Shown here: one piece after another, positions 51,601-58,813 of the stretch
Layout of the letters: each line of letters opens with the position of its first letter
How positions within the stretch are numbered: position 1 is the stretch's first letter
Source: Sphingobacteriales bacterium 44-61
Lineage (GTDB): Bacteria > Bacteroidota > Bacteroidia > Chitinophagales > Chitinophagaceae
Assembly (NCBI GenBank): GCA_001898405.1
Contig: MKTW01000011.1
Span: 6,801-70,800, forward strand
Length of the DNA stretch: 64,000 nt
Direction of reading: 5' to 3'
Notes under the pieces: model-generated
The model's database searches: none
What the model was told of the DNA's origin: nothing
Seen by the model: only the letters and a program-made list of their open reading frames with translations
Translations under genes and position numbers: made by a program

Positions 51601-51760
51601 CGGTGTGTTGCTGGAGATGAGAAAAGTGAATCTTCTCGAACATCAGCAAACTGAAGTATTGAACCGGAAAGGCGATTTGCAACCCGGCATATATATGGCA
51701 ACACTTCATGATGAGAATAATAACAAAGTGGGAACGGTTCGGCTGATCTTTAACCGGTAA
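48677..51760 (+). CDS. FG-GAP/integrin-alpha repeat protein with T9SS sorting domain
   Basis: About 1027 residues from the ATG at 48677, which starts the signal peptide (MKAKFYTATLAFLFSLLQATAQ). At least six FG-GAP repeats are visible, with Ca-binding DxDxDG-like loops (GDINSDGYDDVAVGAP, GDMNGDGKGEIIAGAP, VDCDGFADIIVGEP). A fibronectin-like segment (LPVTLLNFKGEKADSKVKLEW) follows, then a type A T9SS C-terminal domain (AAPNPARQQINIRL ... GIYMATLHDENNN). It should be secreted through T9SS and stay on the surface or be released; its ligand is unknown. A strong terminator follows. Confidence 0.88.
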   Translation: MKAKFYTATLAFLFSLLQATAQQISPKPPLRPESATDGWYSDAAAWIKDFEYDFRSSDNRTFHVVNPANRAAFLIQPNGYTASSMKLKADDADWNVAFTLQSVERNGTPFKFTFPRKTEKSNSTLVQHFGFADVEYKNDVNGLRQNFIIHENPGGEGHLKIKMSLQSRLSAKLVNGQQLVYESESGENRTKLTYDDLKVWDARHQVLPAYMELDEKGQQLSLVVDDRNAVYPVTVDPLNRTPEWTTSADGVLPALLTTLQLQVQSLYGYTVAGIGDINSDGYDDVAVGAPGMADVVSGTGGLLGVGAVFIYYGSSTGLSATPDHVLQPSVGIGGGLFGISISAGDVTGDNVPDIVVGAPLETITLNFSGPNISGQVGRVYLYDGSTLASAFPGYTLSLSLSTAELTSATITLNALLGFSVAVTGDMNGDGKGEIIAGAPTYARVSGANNIKTGGAFVYLSNPANTFTTIRSLEPPTGSLLGLGATVQSLVEALPLGGALWLVAGPLLNPLLNGQIEGLLFGYSVDGIGNYTSDGISDVVVSAPAGVNLGSLTSGLSLASVVSNLLSGQVLGGSAYVFAGDGAATGVSTSPAARLQANPSGLLSNAANLFGYSVRGVEDVAGAKNGNILIGAPLSSVLSNIVGGLQLKAGTLSVFAKQTGATNPSTPIAAIQTLNSPRSASLLTLLQGSGQILDLSAMYAASIDNTMDVDCDGFADIIVGEPLSTNVPLIGANVTGGAAYIYRGQAGGTYLPTPVWSVTPTVSPLLGANATSLVGYSVAGAGRTNGATQLIRSIVGGPANTLDFGVGLLNLGNTVSTVLGFTTDNNGIGKTYTFNSNLCGSGTLPVTLLNFKGEKADSKVKLEWTTTDEIELNRYELERSTDGINFSVIAVVFTKGEQKNVYTYFDERPAYGSNYYRLRMVDDNAKFTYSNTALVQFGEKLSGLITAAPNPARQQINIRLTGYERGNYILRLYNTAGVLLEMRKVNLLEHQQTEVLNRKGDLQPGIYMATLHDENNNKVGTVRLIFNR

Positions 51761-51782
51761 TGACAATGTGAGTACTGAGAGT

Positions 51783-51816
51783 AAAGGGGGCGCTTTTTGG
51801 CGCCCCCTTTCTTTAT
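51783..51816 (+). terminator. Intrinsic terminator of the FG-GAP gene
   Basis: aaagggggcgc (51783-51793) pairs perfectly with gcgcccccttt (51800-51810) around a six-base loop; a T-rich tail follows. Confidence 0.92.
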
Positions 51817-51958
51817 GTATATACATAAAAAAAGGGCTGGATAGACATCCTGCCCCGTTTAAAATCCAATATCCTATGAAAAACCAGTGCAAGAATACAA
51901 CGGTGTTTTGATTCCTGCAATACTATTTGGACAGATAGTGGATAAAATGAAGTGAAAA

Positions 51959-52035
51959 GGTTAAAAAACGGTATGAACCGGAGTTTTTTAACCGTTACAT
52001 GTAAATGTTTCCCCTTTCTTCCGGGAAGGGGAAAC
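51959..52035. terminator. Two further hairpins between convergent genes
   Basis: ggttaaaaaac (51959-51969) pairs with gttttttaacc (51983-51993). gtttcccctt (52007-52016) pairs with aaggggaaac (52026-52035). They lie between the FG-GAP gene and the sigma-factor gene and probably end transcription of the latter on the minus strand. The remaining bases of this gap hold nothing I recognise. Confidence 0.65.
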
Positions 52036-52054
52036 TCTTTTAGCTGACAGTCTA

Positions 52055-52618
52055 TTATCGATCAGTAAAAAAAGAAAGCAGCCTGGGCCGCAATAGATTT
52101 AAGCCTCTTGCTTTTTGTGCCCTGACTGTACAGGGTGATATGGCCAGTTCTTTCGCTACATCTCCTGTTTTTTTGCCTTGTACATACAGCAACTGGAATA
52201 TCTGCCGGCAACGGGGCGGCAGTTCCCTGATGGCTTTATGCATTAACCGGAGTGTTTCGATCCTGACCATACAGGTGTGATGGTCTGGCTCCTGGACAGC
52301 CAGTAATTGATCAGGTAAGGAAATGGCCCTGTTTTTTTGTTGCCACTGCTGCCAGCGGAAAGCGTCCCTTTTGGCAACGGTGAACAGATAAGCCCTGATG
52401 GCATTGGCTGAGCTAAACTGCTGCCGGTAATGCCATGTTTTGACAAATGCTTCGGAAGCTATTTCTTCTGAAACAGCTTTATGCTTTATCAATGAATCAA
52501 TGTAAGTGCATAAAGGGGCATACCAGGCGGTGAAAAAGGTTTTTATTCCTTCCATGTCCCCTTGCTGAAAAGCCAGTGTATAGCTTTCCATATCCCTGCC
52601 CGAGAAATCCGTTTTCAT
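52055..52618 (-). CDS. ECF-type sigma-70 factor
   Basis: About 187 residues from the ATG at 52618 (MKTDFSGRDM). Region 2 has EEIASEAFVKTWHYRQQF and AIRAYLFTVAKRDAF; region 4 has LPPRCRQIFQLLYVQGKKTGDVAKEL and CTVRAQKARGLNLLRP. The size and layout fit ECF sigma factors. No anti-sigma gene is adjacent, so its control is unknown. Confidence 0.9.
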   Translation of the reverse strand: MKTDFSGRDMESYTLAFQQGDMEGIKTFFTAWYAPLCTYIDSLIKHKAVSEEIASEAFVKTWHYRQQFSSANAIRAYLFTVAKRDAFRWQQWQQKNRAISLPDQLLAVQEPDHHTCMVRIETLRLMHKAIRELPPRCRQIFQLLYVQGKKTGDVAKELAISPCTVRAQKARGLNLLRPRLLSFFTDR

Positions 52619-52975
52619 GATGATGATCTTAATGGTGAGCAATAAGACAGGAGAAAAATGAAAGAAGCGTAGGGCTCAGCAGCAATTCCGTAATAAGATT
52701 CTTCAGCCTGCCGGGGACCTGGAAGTTTAACTGCTTTAATATATCATGATAACCCCGGGCAAAGGTAATTATTTTCTGATTGATATTTGATCAGACACCA
52801 GTTGTTTTTTTGAACAACACCAACCATAGTTTATATTCTATTCTACATTGAAAGGCAGACCAGTATAAATTCTTGTTTTTTCAATCTATAGCCATTTTAT
52901 GCTATAATATATAATTATAGCTATTTTTGACTATAATTTGAAAAAATAGCTTAATTTAGCTATAAATTATTGGAC
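52619..52975. promoter_or_regulatory. A/T-rich region with TATAGC/GCTATA half sites upstream of satD
   Basis: 357 bases between divergent genes. The last 120 bases carry tatagc at 52887, gctata at 52901, tatagc at 52916 (within tatagcta), and tagctata at 52957, spaced about 15 to 40 bases apart. This looks like a multi-site operator for the following HTH protein. The left part shows no structure I can name. Confidence 0.5.
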
Positions 52976-53593
52976 ATGCTCAATGCTGTTATTACCGGCG
53001 ATTTTGTCCGCTCCACTCTTTTGCAGAAAAAGGAGGAGGCCAGGTTGTATAAAGATGTCGCAAAAATAGCGGAAGCCTATCCCTATTCAGTATACAGAGG
53101 GGACAGCTTCCAGGTATATATAAAAGATGCTTCAGCATCGCTGCGGATCGCTTTTTTAATCCGTTGCGCTGCCCGGAAAATAGAACAGCCTGGCGTCAGC
53201 TTTGATATCCGTCAAAGCATAGGCATTGCTGTTCAAACTTCGCCGGTCCGTCAGCTATCTTCAGCCAAAGGCACCCCTTTCATCTTATCAGGCCGTGCGT
53301 TTGATACCATGGAAAGCAAAAACAACCTTCTTGTTATTACAACCGAACAGGCCCTGTTCAACAACATATTTGAGATGTTATCAGCATTTGCAGATGATGT
53401 ATTTGGATCCATGACCCCCAAGCAGGCATTGGTCGTGTTTGAATTATTGTCGGGCCATACACAACAACAGATAGCAAAAAAACTAAAGAAAACACAGCCT
53501 ACCATCAACCGTCAGGCGCAGGCTGCAAAATGGCACCGGTTGCAAGAGCTTTTAAGTAAATTTGATTACTTCATTAAACAATTGGCTTTATGA
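52976..53593 (+). CDS. SatD-family protein with C-terminal helix-turn-helix
   Basis: 206 residues from the ATG at 52976; TTG at 52970 adds two. The N-terminal part (VITGDFVRST, YRGDSFQVYIKDA, RQSIGIA) fits the SatD family, named from a Streptococcus mutans acid-tolerance operon but without a proven activity. The C-terminal 60 residues hold a LuxR-like HTH (TQQQIAKKLKKTQPTINRQAQ). It overlaps the DUF3307 gene by four bases (ATGA). It probably binds the TATAGC repeats upstream and controls its own operon; this is inference. Confidence 0.7.
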   Translation: MLNAVITGDFVRSTLLQKKEEARLYKDVAKIAEAYPYSVYRGDSFQVYIKDASASLRIAFLIRCAARKIEQPGVSFDIRQSIGIAVQTSPVRQLSSAKGTPFILSGRAFDTMESKNNLLVITTEQALFNNIFEMLSAFADDVFGSMTPKQALVVFELLSGHTQQQIAKKLKKTQPTINRQAQAAKWHRLQELLSKFDYFIKQLAL

Positions 53594-54312
53594 ATCCTGC
53601 ACTTACCTGGCTGATCAAACTGGTGCTTTCGCATTTGCTGGCTGATTTCGTATTGCAACCCAAAAGCTGGGTAATGCAAAGGCAGCAGCAACATTTTGCT
53701 GCTCCTTCCCTTTACCTGCACGGCGCAATAGCAGGTGCACTGGCCTGGATCTTTATGGGACTGCAATACTGGTATTTTGCCCTGGCTATTTCAGTTACAC
53801 ATATTCTTATCGATGGATGGAAATCCTACCGCCCTGCTGTATTCATTTATTTCCTGGTTGACCAGGTGCTTCACCTGCTGGTTCTCCTTGCCTGCTTCTG
53901 TTTCGCATTCTGTGAGTGGGCTGATATCACCGCTTTCCTGGCAGGTGTCCGCGATAATTATTCTTTCTGGGTGGTTGCAACGGCATTCCTGTTTCTCAGT
54001 TTCCCTTCAGGAATTGCTATTGATCAGATGACCAGGAAATGGCGGGAAGAACTGCCTGATGCTGCAGGCCTGGCCAATGCAGGCAAATGGATCGGTATAC
54101 TGGAACGCACTTTGATCCTGATCTTCCTGCTGCAAAATCAATATGCCGCCATCGGTCTTTTAATAACCGCAAAAGGATTGCTGCGATTCAGTGAAAAGGA
54201 AAAACAGGAACAGAAAACAGAATATGTACTGATCGGTTCGTTGATCAGTGTTTGCTTTTCCATCGTCACCGGAATCGCCGTGAACTATTTTCTCCAATTA
54301 AAACAGGGGTAA
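53590..54312 (+). CDS. DUF3307 membrane protein
   Basis: 240 residues with about six membrane segments. The first part (LVLSHLLADFVLQPKSWVMQR) is the mark of DUF3307, followed by HGAIAGALAWIF and THILIDGWKSY with polar His/Asp residues inside the membrane. Function is unknown. It is encoded with SatD as a translationally coupled pair. The gene ends five bases before the convergent permease gene. Confidence 0.82.
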   Translation: MNPALTWLIKLVLSHLLADFVLQPKSWVMQRQQQHFAAPSLYLHGAIAGALAWIFMGLQYWYFALAISVTHILIDGWKSYRPAVFIYFLVDQVLHLLVLLACFCFAFCEWADITAFLAGVRDNYSFWVVATAFLFLSFPSGIAIDQMTRKWREELPDAAGLANAGKWIGILERTLILIFLLQNQYAAIGLLITAKGLLRFSEKEKQEQKTEYVLIGSLISVCFSIVTGIAVNYFLQLKQG

Positions 54313-54317
54313 GAAGG

Positions 54318-56990
54318 TTATTCTGTCCGGATGCTCTTCACCGGGTTTGCTAAAGCTGCCTTAACCGTCTGGTAGCTTACTGTTGCAATAGCAATGAATA
54401 TTACCAGCAGGGCGGCAAATACAAACACCCACCAGCTGATAGATGTGCGGTAAGAAAACCCCTGCAGCCATTGGTGCATACTCCACCAGGCAACCGGCGA
54501 AGCAATGAGTATGGACAGCAGCACAGGTGGTAAAAAATCTTTTGACAATAACGTGGTGATCCTGGTCACCGAAGCTCCAAGCACTTTGCGTACGCCTATT
54601 TCTTTTATGCGGCTTTCGGCCATACAGGCTGCCAGGGCAAACAGGCCCAGGCAGGAAATGGAGATAGTAAGCCCTGCGAAAAGCGCTGCCAGTGTAGCTA
54701 ATCTTTTTTCGTAACGGAATTTGAGTGCATAGGTATCATCAGCAAAAAAACACTCAAAAGGATATTCTGGATTGTATTTTTTAAACACAGCGGCGATCGC
54801 AGCAAGATTATCTTCCCGTTCATTTTCGCGATTGAGCCGGAATGAAATGGCACCGAAACGTTTAGTATCTCCACGGATGGCGGCCGGCATAAAAGCCTGG
54901 TAAGGCCTGTTTGCAATAAAATTATTGACCACGCCTACCACATGAAGATCGCGGTCATATTCCTTAATATGCTGACCAATGGGATTGGTAAAACCCATCA
55001 GTTTCACTGCGGCCTGGTTGAGTAATACTGCCGAAGAATCGGAAGGGTAGGTGTACACATCGATATCACGGCCCTGCAGCAGTGTCAGACCTACCGTTGA
55101 TGCATAGTATTTATCTGCAGTATAATTTAATAGTATCGAACGCTTGCCGGAAGGCTGGCCCTCCCATTGGTAGGCATCGGATACAGCCCATACATCCGTG
55201 ATGGGGCAGCTTGACCGTGCGATGCTGCTGATAGCGCCACTTTTTACCAGTTCTTCCCTTATCTGCGGATAATTCTTTTCCATTTCTCCCTTCATGTACA
55301 TATAGGCAAGGCCGGCTCCATTATAACCGGGATCCCTTTGTTGCGTGTGCCTGATCTGCCGGTAAATAACAATGGTGCAAATGATCAGGATGATAGCAAA
55401 GGAGAATTGAAGAGTGACGAGTAATTTCCGGGGAGTAACAAAGATCTTTATCCTTTTGAAATTGCTTTTTAGTACGCGCACCGGTTCATAAGAAGAAAGA
55501 TAAAAAGCGGGGTAAATGCCTGCCAGCACTCCGGTGCATAAGATAAACCCTATTGCAGTAAGCCAGAAACTGAGGCTGCCATATGGTACCGAAAGCTTCT
55601 GCCTGATAAGGGAATTGAAGCCGATCAGTGCAGGCTGAAGCAGACCCAGGGCTATGATCCCGGCCAGGAAAGCAACCAGGATGGACTCTCCAAGAAATTG
55701 TGTGATGAGTGAACCCCTGCCGGCGCCCACCACTTTCCGTATACCTACCTCGCGCGCTCTTTTCTGGCTCCGTGCCGTGCTCATATTCACATAATTAATA
55801 CAGGCGATCAGCAATATAAAGCCGGCAATGATGCTGAAGAGATGTACCATTTCAATATTTCCGCCTGAACTTACCCCGTTCTCAAAATTGGAATAGAGAT
55901 GCCATTTGGCCATGGGATGCACAAACAGCTCATTGTCCAGCCCGGAATGCTTCCGGATGATATTGGCAAAAAGCTTATTGGCTGTTTGTTCGGTAACACC
56001 TGGCTTTAGCAGTGCAAAAGTCTGCACATTGTTGGCTTGCCAAAGCGTATCTTCCCATCCCACTTTTTTCATATAGCTCCAGGGCAGGAGGTAATTGAAT
56101 CTAAAGTTCGTGTTGGAAGGAAGGTCTTTGGCTATACCGGTGACGGTAAAATAATCGCTGCTGTCGATCCGGAGGGTATGTCCCATTACATCTGTATTGC
56201 CAAACAGGTCCTTTGCCATCTTCTCCGTAAGAACAATGGAGTATTCATTGCTTAGGGCAGTTTTAGGATCTCCTTTAAGCAGCGGAAAATCGAATATGTT
56301 GAAAAAATCAGGATCTGTAAAAAAGCCCGGCACCTGCAATTGCTGGCTGCCTGCATGCAATACAAATGCGCTTACCCAATTGATGCGGGCAGCGGTTTCT
56401 ACCTGCGGGTAATCGTTTTTCAGGGTTGCCATCAATGGCTTGGGAGTTGTTTCCCAAACTCCCACTTTACCGTCGAATGAGCCCCGGCTCATGATCTGGT
56501 AAACCCGGTCCTTTTTTGAATGGAACTGGTCAACACTCAATTCATGGAATATCCACAACAGGATCACCACTGCACTCACCATTCCCAGGGCCAGTCCTGT
56601 AATATTGATGATCGAAAAACTTCTGTTCCGCACCAGGTTGCGCCAGGCAACTGCTGCATAGTTGCGAAGAATGCCTTTATTGAAAGGACGTAACCTGGGA
56701 GTTATACGTGGCTTTGTTTCGGGTATCTCCGTCTTAATTATTGGTTTGAAGACCCGGGGAGGAATGTTTTCCGGCTCTTCCGCCTGCATGATGATCCGGT
56801 TGAATGCCTCATCATTTTCGGTTGACCGTATAGGAGGACTGCTGTTCCAGAATTCTGTCAACAGTTGCAATTGTACATCCATAGACGGATCGTCCCTGAT
56901 CAGGTCGGCCAACTCCTGCAATTCTTCCTCAGATGCTTCGTTGGCCATTTTCCGTGCATATAGCTGCCATATACGATCCTGCTTGTCCAT
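54318..56990 (-). CDS. FtsX/MacB-type ABC permease with N-terminal cytoplasmic domain
   Basis: 890 residues. The first 95 residues (YARKMANEASEEELQELADL, then a Pro-rich linker) resemble the N-terminal part of FecR-type anti-sigma proteins. Then come two MacB-like periplasmic domains and two FtsX permease modules (AVAWRNLVRNRSFSIINITGLALG; RAREVGIRKVVGAGRGSLI; KEIGVRKVLGASVTRI), with eight or so membrane segments. MacB-type permeases use mechanical transmission to act on exported substrates with a separate ATPase, which is not encoded here. The FecR-like comparison is by eye. Confidence 0.82.
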   Translation of the reverse strand: MDKQDRIWQLYARKMANEASEEELQELADLIRDDPSMDVQLQLLTEFWNSSPPIRSTENDEAFNRIIMQAEEPENIPPRVFKPIIKTEIPETKPRITPRLRPFNKGILRNYAAVAWRNLVRNRSFSIINITGLALGMVSAVVILLWIFHELSVDQFHSKKDRVYQIMSRGSFDGKVGVWETTPKPLMATLKNDYPQVETAARINWVSAFVLHAGSQQLQVPGFFTDPDFFNIFDFPLLKGDPKTALSNEYSIVLTEKMAKDLFGNTDVMGHTLRIDSSDYFTVTGIAKDLPSNTNFRFNYLLPWSYMKKVGWEDTLWQANNVQTFALLKPGVTEQTANKLFANIIRKHSGLDNELFVHPMAKWHLYSNFENGVSSGGNIEMVHLFSIIAGFILLIACINYVNMSTARSQKRAREVGIRKVVGAGRGSLITQFLGESILVAFLAGIIALGLLQPALIGFNSLIRQKLSVPYGSLSFWLTAIGFILCTGVLAGIYPAFYLSSYEPVRVLKSNFKRIKIFVTPRKLLVTLQFSFAIILIICTIVIYRQIRHTQQRDPGYNGAGLAYMYMKGEMEKNYPQIREELVKSGAISSIARSSCPITDVWAVSDAYQWEGQPSGKRSILLNYTADKYYASTVGLTLLQGRDIDVYTYPSDSSAVLLNQAAVKLMGFTNPIGQHIKEYDRDLHVVGVVNNFIANRPYQAFMPAAIRGDTKRFGAISFRLNRENEREDNLAAIAAVFKKYNPEYPFECFFADDTYALKFRYEKRLATLAALFAGLTISISCLGLFALAACMAESRIKEIGVRKVLGASVTRITTLLSKDFLPPVLLSILIASPVAWWSMHQWLQGFSYRTSISWWVFVFAALLVIFIAIATVSYQTVKAALANPVKSIRTE

Positions 56991-57542
56991 TAAAGTACTT
57001 ACTCAGGTTAACAAGAAATAAATTTAGCTAAAGATGATTTATATAGGACAACAAAATAACTTCTTTGTTACTAATTTTTTATTAAAAAAGTTATTAAAGG
57101 CTGTTCACGTTGCCGGCCTGCCGGTTTATGCAGTGAAAGGTTTTTGCAAAAAGGCCTGTATTATTTTGCCCGAAATCTGATAAAGTTTAGTGTTTTAGCA
57201 TCTTGGTTTTTTCGTTTTCTCATGCGAAGCAACGGGGGGAGTGTCTACTTCCCCCTTCATAAACCGAATTGATTTCATGTCCGCGGATCGCCTGTTTACG
57301 GCGGGGACCGGGCCTGGTGCCTATTTGTTGCTTGTTTATGCTGCTTTGCTGAATTATCTTTTCATGAACTTATGCGCCCGGACTACCCCAATAAGTATTT
57401 TAATGATCAACGCAACCGCTACGTTTGCCTGATGCTCGCGCTCGCCTGCAGCAGGTTATCTGCCTGATATTGCCCCACTGTTTTTTAATTTCCTGAACCT
57501 ATTGCCGGTTACCCATTTCTTATCCTGTAAAATCATTAAACC
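56991..57542. other. Long intergenic region upstream of LytTR copy 2
   Basis: 552 bases between the permease and the LytTR gene. It contains the hairpin at 57234-57255. A 63-residue frame at 57241-57432 shows no family features and overlaps that hairpin; I do not treat it as a gene. No tRNA or clear promoter was recognised. Confidence 0.55.
57234..57255. promoter_or_regulatory. Hairpin ggggggagt-gtct-acttccccc (copy 2)
   Basis: Nine-base arms (57234-57242 and 57247-57255, one G-T pair) enclose the loop gtct, the same inner stem and loop as at 42939-42958. No gene on either strand ends here, so it is not a normal terminator. Confidence 0.5.
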
Positions 57543-57950
57543 ATGCAATCCTTTTTTTTCATTCACCTCAAAAAGAAATATGTCCGTATTGCTATCAGTG
57601 AGATCCGTTACATTTTATCACTTGATCATCATGTGAAGATCGTGACAGATCATGGTATTTATATTCCTTTTCTCAGTATTAAACAGTTGGAAACGATCCT
57701 GCCAGCTGATCAGTTTTGCCGGGTAAACCGGTCAACACTGGTTGCATTGAACAGGATCGTCTCATTCGACAGGCATACGGTTACATTGAGGGATGGCGTA
57801 TTCACCTTCAGCGACAAGTACCGCAAACTGATGGAAGGAAAGATCAAATTGTTATGGAGCACAGCAAATGCCAAAGACGATAATGCCGATCCTGAAACGC
57901 ATGGCTTTATTGATTTCAGCGGAACTCCGCCTTTGGGCCAAACAGCCTGA
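57543..57950 (+). CDS. Stand-alone LytTR DNA-binding protein (copy 2)
   Basis: 135 residues: one LytTR domain (FFIHLKKKYVRIAISEIRYI, FCRVNRSTLVALNRI) and a short acidic and Pro-containing tail that differs from copy 1. The first 100 residues are about 70% identical to copy 1, counted by eye. No receiver domain. It is followed by a HAD phosphatase gene 29 bases downstream. Confidence 0.85.
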   Translation: MQSFFFIHLKKKYVRIAISEIRYILSLDHHVKIVTDHGIYIPFLSIKQLETILPADQFCRVNRSTLVALNRIVSFDRHTVTLRDGVFTFSDKYRKLMEGKIKLLWSTANAKDDNADPETHGFIDFSGTPPLGQTA

Positions 57951-57979
57951 GATCCGGCTGTTTGGTGTATTTTTGCATT

Positions 57980-58807
57980 ATGACAAATTTTACAGGGATC
58001 AGGCTGATAGCAGCGGATATGGATGGAACTCTTCTTAACAGCCGGCATGAATTGAATAATAACTTTCACACAGTATACGGGAAATTAAAAGCACAGCATA
58101 TTTTGTTTGCACCGGCAAGTGGCCGGCAGTTGTATAACCTGCAAAACAAATTTGGCGACACAGGCGACGATATGGTTTTTATTGCAGAGAATGGAAGTCA
58201 TGTGCAATATAAAGGCCGGGATATTCTTGTGCAGTCACTTCCTCCTGATAAAGTTAAGATGCTTGTTACCATGGCCAGGAATGTTCCTGGCGTATATATA
58301 ATATTATGTGGCAAAAAGCAGGCTTACGTGGAAAGCACTGTTCCGGAATTTATGCAAAATGTGGAAATGTATTATGATCGCCGCATGATAGTGGAAGACC
58401 TGCTGAAAGTGGAAGATGATGAATTCCTTAAGATCGCGATCTGTGATCTTAACGGGTCCGAGATCAACAGTTATCCCGCATTCCGCCATCTCGAAGGTGA
58501 ATTGCAGGTTAAAGTCTCGGGCAAAATATGGCTCGACCTTTCACATCAACTGGCCAATAAAGGACGCGCTTTACAGGTGGTGCAGCGGGAATTCAATATT
58601 TCACCGGAGCAGACCATGGCTTTTGGTGATTATCTGAATGATGTGGAAATGATGCAGCAGGCATATTACAGTTATGCGATGAGCAATGCACATCCATCCG
58701 TAAAAGAAGTAGCGAGATTTGCTACTAAATCGAATGAGGAGAATGGGGTAGGAGAAGTACTGGACCAGGTGCTGGAATCTTTCCATGCACGACAGATAAT
58801 ATCCTGA
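57980..58807 (+). CDS. Cof-type HAD hydrolase
   Basis: 275 residues from the ATG at 57980; a longer frame to 57962 adds six residues. The HAD catalytic Asp pair is at 13 and 15 (AADMDGTLLN), the Thr/Ser loop is in LFAPASGRQLYNLQ, and the end has MAFGDYLNDVEMMQ. Such enzymes dephosphorylate sugar or flavin phosphates or related small molecules. A TATTTTTG box at 57968-57975 is close to the ATG and would give a nearly leaderless transcript. Confidence 0.92.
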   Translation: MTNFTGIRLIAADMDGTLLNSRHELNNNFHTVYGKLKAQHILFAPASGRQLYNLQNKFGDTGDDMVFIAENGSHVQYKGRDILVQSLPPDKVKMLVTMARNVPGVYIILCGKKQAYVESTVPEFMQNVEMYYDRRMIVEDLLKVEDDEFLKIAICDLNGSEINSYPAFRHLEGELQVKVSGKIWLDLSHQLANKGRALQVVQREFNISPEQTMAFGDYLNDVEMMQQAYYSYAMSNAHPSVKEVARFATKSNEENGVGEVLDQVLESFHARQIIS

Positions 58808-58813
58808 CCAGCC

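Noticed and set aside
57241-57432. 63-residue frame upstream of LytTR copy 2
   Set aside because: It begins inside the GTCT hairpin, shows no family feature and has no promoter of its own.
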